Positions 1 through 6,747 of a DNA stretch of 6,747 bases are shown one piece after another (position 1 is the stretch's first letter; the number at the start of each line of letters is the position of its first letter). Origin of the DNA: an uncultured Eubacteriales bacterium. Lineage in GTDB: Bacteria > Bacillota > Clostridia > Oscillospirales > CAG-272. The notes below the pieces were generated by a model, which worked only from the letters and a program-made list of their open reading frames with translations, had not been told where the DNA came from and did no database searches. The translations under genes and the position numbers were made by a program. Location of the stretch: contig URZF01000085.1 in NCBI GenBank assembly GCA_900552255.1, positions 1 to 6,747 on the forward strand, read 5' to 3'.

Positions 1-2
1 AG

Positions 3-167
3 GAGACCGAGCGAGGTCTCATGCATTGGTATGATGAAGCCGACAGCGTTGACCGCAAGGTACGCTCTGCCGTCTTCGCCGTGGAGGTGCGTGACCGGCA
101 GCTCTGGGGCGTGGCGGAATGCCGTGTCGCCGGGGAATTGTCGGACACAGAGCTGGAAACCGTATAG
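3..167 (+). CDS. C-terminal part of a conjugative-element-associated protein, probably truncated
   Basis: The frame is open from the left edge and ends at TAG 165-167, giving 54 visible residues. It begins [17 protein letters not shown] and continues with [10 protein letters not shown] and [15 protein letters not shown] recognise this wording from a protein of unknown function that recurs in integrative conjugative elements of Clostridia; I cannot give a reliable family number. As I remember the family, the chain continues after the ELETL-type segment with a lysine and a further conserved stretch containing a GWGEGFEQ-like motif. Here it stops right after ELETV, a few bases before a hairpin terminator, so I infer a C-terminal truncation, making this probably a pseudogene remnant. 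The true N-terminus is outside the window; the ATG at 21 is internal to the conserved run. It converges on the minus-strand operon. The reading frame looks very likely, the truncation less so. Confidence 0.6.
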   Translation, partial: ETERGLMHWYDEADSVDRKVRSAVFAVEVRDRQLWGVAECRVAGELSDTELETV

Positions 168-197
168 AAAAGACCGGAGCGAATGCTCCGGCCTTTC
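168..197 (-). terminator. Intrinsic terminator of the minus-strand operon, usable in both directions
   Basis: A perfect 7-bp GC-rich stem (CCGGAGC at 174-180, GCTCCGG at 185-191) encloses the four-base loop 181-184. Read on the minus strand, the stem extends by a G-U wobble, a G-C pair and A-U pairs, and is followed by TCTTTTCT. Read on the plus strand, the extension has an A/C mismatch but is followed by CCTTTCTT. It sits between two converging reading frames: TAG at 165-167 on the plus strand and TAA at 198-200 on the minus strand. This fits a shared terminator working best for the minus-strand genes. Confidence 0.85.
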
Positions 198-296
198 TTA
201 TTTGGATTTTTTGGTGCCCGTAGACATTTTTTGCGATAAACGCTTCAAAGGAAGCGGCGGCATTGCCATAACATCCGTCTTTTCTTCTTCCGTCAT
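198..296 (-). CDS. Small 32-residue protein at the end of the operon, function unknown
   Basis: ATG at 296-294 and TAA at 200-198 define a 32-codon ORF. It is preceded by AAGGAGG with a five-base spacer, one of the best ribosome binding sites in the window. It starts 26 bases after the stop of the DUF6054-like gene and ends four bases before the terminator stem, so it is the last gene of the transcript. The product begins MTEEEKTDV (acidic), has a proline-containing middle (MPPLPLKRL) and a basic tail (STGTKKSK). There is no signal peptide, membrane segment or cysteine. I do not recognise the sequence. It may be a real small cytosolic protein, or the surviving N-terminal piece of a longer gene cut off when this end of the locus was formed. 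Support is the ribosome binding site and operon position, not homology. Confidence 0.55.
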   Translation of the reverse strand: MTEEEKTDVMAMPPLPLKRLSQKMSTGTKKSK

Positions 297-301
297 ATTG
301 T

Positions 302-307
302 CCTCCT
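302..307 (-). promoter_or_regulatory. Strong ribosome binding site for the 32-codon ORF
   Basis: The minus strand reads TAAGGAGGACAATATG: AGGAGG lies five bases before the ATG at 296. This site is the main reason to accept such a short reading frame as translated. Confidence 0.7.
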
Positions 308-322
308 TACGTTGTACGTTCT

Positions 323-661
323 TTATTGACAATAAGGAGAAACGATCTCCTCGATACATTCAAGGAATGCCTCTTCCCCGAACGTGTTTATCTTGAAAAA
401 TATCGCATTGCTGCCGCCCGCCGTGATGGCGGACAGGCAGATTCCCTCCGGCGAGCCGAACAGCGTCACGTTCATGCTGAGCCGGTTGCCGCCGACCATA
501 CTGTAACGCTCAAACACGCGCACGGCACAGCGGACACCGCCGCAGACAAAATCACTTTTGTCCTCAAGGCTTGCCGAGGCGCTGCCGTTCAAGATGCCGT
601 CCTCGATATCGCGAAGAATGGCAGAGAAGTCGCCGACCAATCGACATTCGAGCTTTGCCAT
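323..661 (-). CDS. DUF6054-like small protein
   Basis: This complete 112-residue protein starts with ATG at 661-659, seven bases after GGGAGG (669-674), and ends with TAA. Its phrases match what I remember of the Bacillota DUF6054 family, about the same length: SASASLEDKSDF near residue 27, GGVRCAVRVFERYS near 41, GGNRLSMNVTL near 57, LSAITAGGSNAIFFKINTFGEEAF near 76-99 (quoted in part: SAITAGGSNAIFFKINTFG). Function is unknown. There is no signal peptide and no hydrophobic segment long enough for a membrane helix, so it is probably a compact cytosolic beta-rich protein. Its ribosome binding site lies directly after the beta-galactosidase stop codon, and only 14 bases separate the two genes, so they must share a transcript and are probably translationally linked. 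The gene is certain; the family name comes from memory of these motifs. Confidence 0.85.
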   Translation of the reverse strand: MAKLECRLVGDFSAILRDIEDGILNGSASASLEDKSDFVCGGVRCAVRVFERYSMVGGNRLSMNVTLFGSPEGICLSAITAGGSNAIFFKINTFGEEAFLECIEEIVSPYCQ

Positions 662-675
662 GATGATGCCTCCCG

Positions 676-3675
<3,000 letters not shown>

Positions 3676-5010
3676 TTAAAGCTCGATCGTCTCCGGATCG
3701 AAATCGCCGGGATTTATCTTTTTATCCGCATCGGCGGGCTTCGCGCCCTCCTTTTTATAAATATCCGGCAGACGCTTTCTGCCGTTTTCCTGCGCAAGCA
3801 GTCCGAGCGCCGTCATATAGGAGCGGATGATTTCGCGCGGCGTGATCATCGTATCGGCTCCGGCGCGCGAAAGCATGAAATACAGAAAATCGCGCATTTC
3901 CTCCGCCGTGACGTCCACCGCGCCGTACCCTTCGGCAAAAAGCCCCGTCACACGGGCGATGAGGGCGAGCAGCTCGTCGTCGGAAAGCCTTGCAAGCCGC
4001 ATGATCGGCCCAAACATATGCCCCGTCTGAATCGGTTCCCCGCCGAACATCGTATCGACAAGCCGCGAGCGCAGCGCCTCATAACTGAAAAGTCCGCGGC
4101 GCGTATCCTCCAAAAACTGCGGCGTGCCGGCAAAGATGATCTCCAGCCCCGCCGCCTTGCCTTGAAGCGTGTCGTTGAAAACGGAAAGGATCTTCTCATA
4201 ATTGTTTTCTCTGGACACGCGGTTCGGAATCTTATAAAGATTGACGCATTCGTCGATGAATACGACAAGCCCGCGGTATCCGAGCCGGCGGACAAAAACC
4301 GCCATCAGCTTGATATAGTCGTACCAGTTCTCATCGTCGATGATGCCGGACACCAAAAGCGCCGCGCGCGCCTCGGTTTTCGTACCGAACTCCCCGCGCA
4401 GCCAGCGCAGGCAGTCGCTCTGACGTCCCTCGTCCGACGCGCGCCACGCGCGGTAATAGGTATCGATTACCCGTGCGAAATCGAATGCGCCGATGCCCGT
4501 TTCGATCTCACGCAGCACGGAATAAATCCGCTTGGAAATCTCCTTCTCGAAATCGGGCGAATCCGGCGGCAGTCCCGTTTCCGCCACCTCATACTGAATG
4601 TCGGAGAGCCACTTGGAAATAATCTGGGACAGCGCTCCGCCCTCTGGCGACGCCTTGGACGACAGGTTTTTCATCAGCTCTCTGTAGGTCGCAAGCCCGC
4701 CGCCGTTCGAGGAGGAGAGCCTGCGCTCCGGCGAAAGATCGGCGTCCGCACAGACAAAGCCGCGCTCGATCGCATAGCCGCGCATCAGCTGAATGAGAAA
4801 GCTCTTGCCGCTTCCGTATTTGCCGATGATAAAGCGCGTCGCCGAGCCTCCGTCCGCTACCGCGTCGAGGTCCCGGCAGAGCGCGGCGATCTCCCCCGTC
4901 CGTCCGATCGCGATATATTTCGCGCCGGAGCGCGGAACAACGCCCGCCGCCATGGACGCGAGCAGCGAGTTTAGAATCCGTTTCGGTATTTTGACCGTTT
5001 TTTCCTGCAT
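3676..5010 (-). CDS. BrxC/BrxD-family (DUF2791) P-loop ATPase
   Basis: This 444-residue cytosolic AAA-type NTPase is complete. Walker A is GKYGSGKS at residues 63-70. Walker B is LVVFIDE near 248-254, with D253 and E254 as the expected Mg-binding and catalytic acids. A sensor-like segment FAGTPQFLEDTRRG starts near 293 and is followed by FSYEALRSRL, which holds candidate arginine fingers. ADADLSPERRL (88-98) and YRELMKNL, SPEGGAL (109-127) complete the pattern I know from BREX BrxC/BrxD ATPases and the stand-alone ATPase that accompanies TerB_N proteins in Clostridia. The expected role is ATP-driven loading or remodelling on DNA with partner proteins; this is family knowledge, not shown here. 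The start at 5010 is chosen because AGGAGG (5023-5028) lies upstream; the earlier ATG at 5031 overlaps that site. Only one base separates it from the TerB gene stop, so translation is probably coupled. The DEAD/DEAH helicase usually next in line is absent: lacZ follows. Confidence 0.88.
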   Translation of the reverse strand: MQEKTVKIPKRILNSLLASMAAGVVPRSGAKYIAIGRTGEIAALCRDLDAVADGGSATRFIIGKYGSGKSFLIQLMRGYAIERGFVCADADLSPERRLSSSNGGGLATYRELMKNLSSKASPEGGALSQIISKWLSDIQYEVAETGLPPDSPDFEKEISKRIYSVLREIETGIGAFDFARVIDTYYRAWRASDEGRQSDCLRWLRGEFGTKTEARAALLVSGIIDDENWYDYIKLMAVFVRRLGYRGLVVFIDECVNLYKIPNRVSRENNYEKILSVFNDTLQGKAAGLEIIFAGTPQFLEDTRRGLFSYEALRSRLVDTMFGGEPIQTGHMFGPIMRLARLSDDELLALIARVTGLFAEGYGAVDVTAEEMRDFLYFMLSRAGADTMITPREIIRSYMTALGLLAQENGRKRLPDIYKKEGAKPADADKKINPGDFDPETIEL

Positions 5011-5011
5011 T

Positions 5012-6747
5012 TCAGTCCGTATCCTCCTCATATTCCGTCAAAGCGGCAAAAAGCTCGTCGCCGTAATCCTCTATCACGGTAAAATCGTCGTCAAGAACAA
5101 TATCTCCGGCAAGCTCCATTGCAAGCTCGTTGATCCGGCTTTTCACCGTCTCCGGCATCAAGCCTGCCGCGCGGCAGAACGCGGCAAATTCTCCGCGGAA
5201 GGCAGAGACAAGCGCCCGGCGCGTCGCTCCGTCGAGCGCCGGAGCAAGCGCGGCAAAATCCCCCTCTTCGCCCTCGTCAAAGCCAGCAAAAAAAGGCGTC
5301 TCGGACAGATCGGAAGTATCCTCGCAGGGCATCTCATCCTCGTCGGCTTCTCCGCCGAGGAGCGCCGCCGTCTCCCAAGCGTCCTGCTCGATGGCAAGCG
5401 CCCGCTTGATATCGGCAGGTCCTTTATTTTCCGGCTCATAAAGCGCCATATAGGCTTCCTCAGTTTCCTCCGGCGCTTGCCGTCTCTTATGCGCGAAGCG
5501 CTCGGGATAAAATGCGTCGAAATATTCCGACACGGCACGCACAATTCTCTCATCAATGCCGGCGGGCGAAAAGCGCGCCTTGATGGAAAACGCCGCGCGA
5601 AGCTGGTTTTCACAGAGCTTGATCACACCCGTCACCAGCTGCTTCATTTCATACGACCGCCGAAGCGGGAAACAGGTAAGCTCAAGCTTGCATTTCACCG
5701 CACGGCAGGCGACGGCGCCCGAAAAGCCGTCGCGGGAAATCTTTGCCGGATGAACGCCGAATTTTTCCGGGGACGGCGCTACAAGACGGCTGAGCACCTG
5801 CACGGCGGCCGCCGGAATATGTCTGTCGAAAGCGTCATGATGCTCGGCATAATATTTGCTTTTTCTGTAATCATAGGACGAAAGAAAGCGGATCAGCGGA
5901 TAGGTCAGCTCACCCCCGCGCAGATAAAATTCCGGCAGAGAGACCTTTCCGGCGATCTCATCGGAAAACGCGGCGAGCGCCTGCCAGTCCGGCTCCACGC
6001 CGTATATCAGACAGTAATCGCAGAGCCATTCTCCGATATATTTGTCGAGATACCGGAAATCCTCGCGGTACGCCCGCCACAGTCTCGAGAGCAGGACCGC
6101 GCCTGTCTCCGGCGGAATCTTATCCGGCAGGTTGATGATCTCATAAATATACAAAAACAGATAGCTGTTGTCCGCCTTGATATAGTGCTCACGGCGAACC
6201 TCGCCCCGCCAGTAAAGATAATATGCGGCCTGCGCCGCCGTCATCTGATCGTACTGCGGCATGTAGGAGAAAAAATAGATATAATCGCAAGCCTCGTGCT
6301 CTCTGTCAAAATACCGCAGCGCGTCGTTTCTGAATTTCGCATAGAAACTGAAATCGGTCGGCCACGGTATGATCCGCACTCTCTTGATAAAGCCCGACGG
6401 CGGACAAAATTCCCGCACGGCCGGTTCTTTCCGGATTTCCCGCTCGCGTCGCGGCGGGATTTTGAATTCCGGCTCCGCGCCTTCGGCATTTACCCGCACC
6501 TGAACGGCTTCCGGCGCCGACGCGCGAGAGGATGCCGTCTTTTTTGCGGGACGCGCCGGCAGCATATCGCCGATATCCCAAAAGCTGTCGATATTTTCAT
6601 CGCGCGGCGACACGCCCTCCACCTTTTTGAATACCCGGCTGAAATAGAACGCGCTCTCGTACCCCAGTTTGTCGGAGATCTCATCGATCTTGAGCGTTCC
6701 CTCATACAGCATTTCCTTGGCACATTCAATCTTTGCGTGGTTTACAT
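5012..6747 (-). CDS. AraC-type helix-turn-helix fused to TerB_N/TerB_C protein (5' end outside window)
   Basis: The frame stays open to the right edge: 577 residues are visible and the N-terminus is missing. Visible residues 1-49 are the end of an AraC-family DNA-binding domain, including its second helix-turn-helix (KIDEISDKLGYESAFYFSRV, then FKKVEGVSPRD). The chain passes without a stop into ENIDSFWDIGDMLP, which resembles the usual N-terminus of stand-alone TerB_N proteins, then a proline- and charge-rich linker. TerB_N covers roughly 115-310, with FFSYMPQYDQMTAAQAAYY near 158 and DNSYLFLYIYEIINLPD near 192. An acidic linker lies near 465-496, and a TerB_C-like end about 500-577 contains GLMPETVKSRINELAMEL and DIVLDDDF. 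TerB-type modules are linked to tellurite/stress response and phage-defence gene neighbourhoods; the biochemical role is unknown. No membrane helices are visible. The stop is one base before the ATPase start, indicating a functional pair. The AraC-TerB joint is unusual and could also reflect a fusion limited to this strain or an assembly error. Confidence 0.85.
   Translation of the reverse strand, partial: VNHAKIECAKEMLYEGTLKIDEISDKLGYESAFYFSRVFKKVEGVSPRDENIDSFWDIGDMLPARPAKKTASSRASAPEAVQVRVNAEGAEPEFKIPPRREREIRKEPAVREFCPPSGFIKRVRIIPWPTDFSFYAKFRNDALRYFDREHEACDYIYFFSYMPQYDQMTAAQAAYYLYWRGEVRREHYIKADNSYLFLYIYEIINLPDKIPPETGAVLLSRLWRAYREDFRYLDKYIGEWLCDYCLIYGVEPDWQALAAFSDEIAGKVSLPEFYLRGGELTYPLIRFLSSYDYRKSKYYAEHHDAFDRHIPAAAVQVLSRLVAPSPEKFGVHPAKISRDGFSGAVACRAVKCKLELTCFPLRRSYEMKQLVTGVIKLCENQLRAAFSIKARFSPAGIDERIVRAVSEYFDAFYPERFAHKRRQAPEETEEAYMALYEPENKGPADIKRALAIEQDAWETAALLGGEADEDEMPCEDTSDLSETPFFAGFDEGEEGDFAALAPALDGATRRALVSAFRGEFAAFCRAAGLMPETVKSRINELAMELAGDIVLDDDFTVIEDYGDELFAALTEYEEDTD
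5023..5028 (-). promoter_or_regulatory. Ribosome binding site of the ATPase gene, inside the TerB gene end
   Basis: AGGAGG lies inside the last codons of the TerB gene (within the EEDTD end), 12 bases before the ATG at 5010. The spacing is long but there is no better site. It rules out the upstream ATG at 5031, whose own codons overlap it. Confidence 0.5.

Noticed and set aside
3..20. Inverted repeat GAGACC-6 bases-GGTCTC at the left edge
   Set aside because: It falls within conserved coding sequence (ETERGL) of the mobile-element protein, so it is most simply a codon coincidence. A six-base arm is too short to call a recombination site.
31..396. A 121-codon plus-strand frame starting near the left edge
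   Set aside because: It is out of frame with the recognisable mobile-element protein (3-167) and reads straight through the terminator and the small minus-strand gene.
4018..4974. A 318-codon plus-strand open frame opposite the ATPase gene
   Set aside because: It is antisense to a protein with clear Walker motifs, its translation is rich in Arg and Ala with no recognisable motif, and it has no ribosome binding site. It is a GC-driven shadow frame.
6490..6729. A second minus-strand frame of 79 codons across the AraC-TerB joint, which contains the out-of-frame ATG
   Set aside because: Its translation is Arg-rich with no motif. The AraC and TerB motifs on both sides of the joint are in the other frame, so there is no need for a frameshift.
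3676..6747. Full BREX system
   Set aside because: Only the BrxD-like ATPase resembles BREX; no PglZ, BrxX/PglX methylase, BrxB, BrxL or BrxHI gene is visible. The TerB_N partner points to the TerB-linked neighbourhood instead.

Overview
The window looks like chromosomal or island DNA from an anaerobic, fairly GC-rich (judged by eye) gut-type Bacillota/Clostridia, plausibly of the Oscillospiraceae kind. That assignment rests on protein style (a clostridial GH2 beta-galactosidase, a DUF6054-type small protein, a TerB_N/TerB_C protein paired with a BrxD-like ATPase) and on strong AGGAGG-type ribosome binding sites. It is an inference from remembered families, not from a search.

Layout. Nearly everything is one minus-strand gene string running from the right edge to a terminator near base 170. 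In transcription order it holds: (1) a large protein, open through the right edge, whose visible N-terminus is the second helix-turn-helix of an AraC-family regulator fused in frame to a TerB_N...TerB_C protein; (2) one base later, a BrxC/BrxD-family (DUF2791) P-loop ATPase; (3) after 57 bases, a complete five-domain LacZ-type beta-galactosidase; (4) after 14 bases, a 112-residue DUF6054-like protein; (5) after 26 bases, a 32-codon ORF with a near-perfect Shine-Dalgarno; then a strong hairpin terminator. From the left edge, on the plus strand, the C-terminal part of a protein typical of Clostridia conjugative elements runs towards this operon. It stops just before the shared terminator, apparently truncated.

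How the genes may work together. TerB_N/TerB_C proteins with a BrxD-like ATPase and a DEAD/DEAH helicase form a recurring gene trio in Clostridia, with presumed roles in stress response or defence; the ATPase family is shared with BREX phage-defence systems. Here the helicase position is occupied by lacZ, and an AraC-type DNA-binding segment is welded to the TerB protein. An araC regulator next to a beta-galactosidase is an ordinary sugar-utilisation arrangement. One economical reading is therefore that a TerB/ATPase module lies between, and has become fused to, a former araC-lacZ locus. The truncated mobile-element gene at the far end suggests an island boundary or an old rearrangement.

There is no gene-free stretch longer than 300 bases. 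I saw no tRNA, rRNA, CRISPR array, insertion sequence or riboswitch. The promoter of the long operon lies outside the window.
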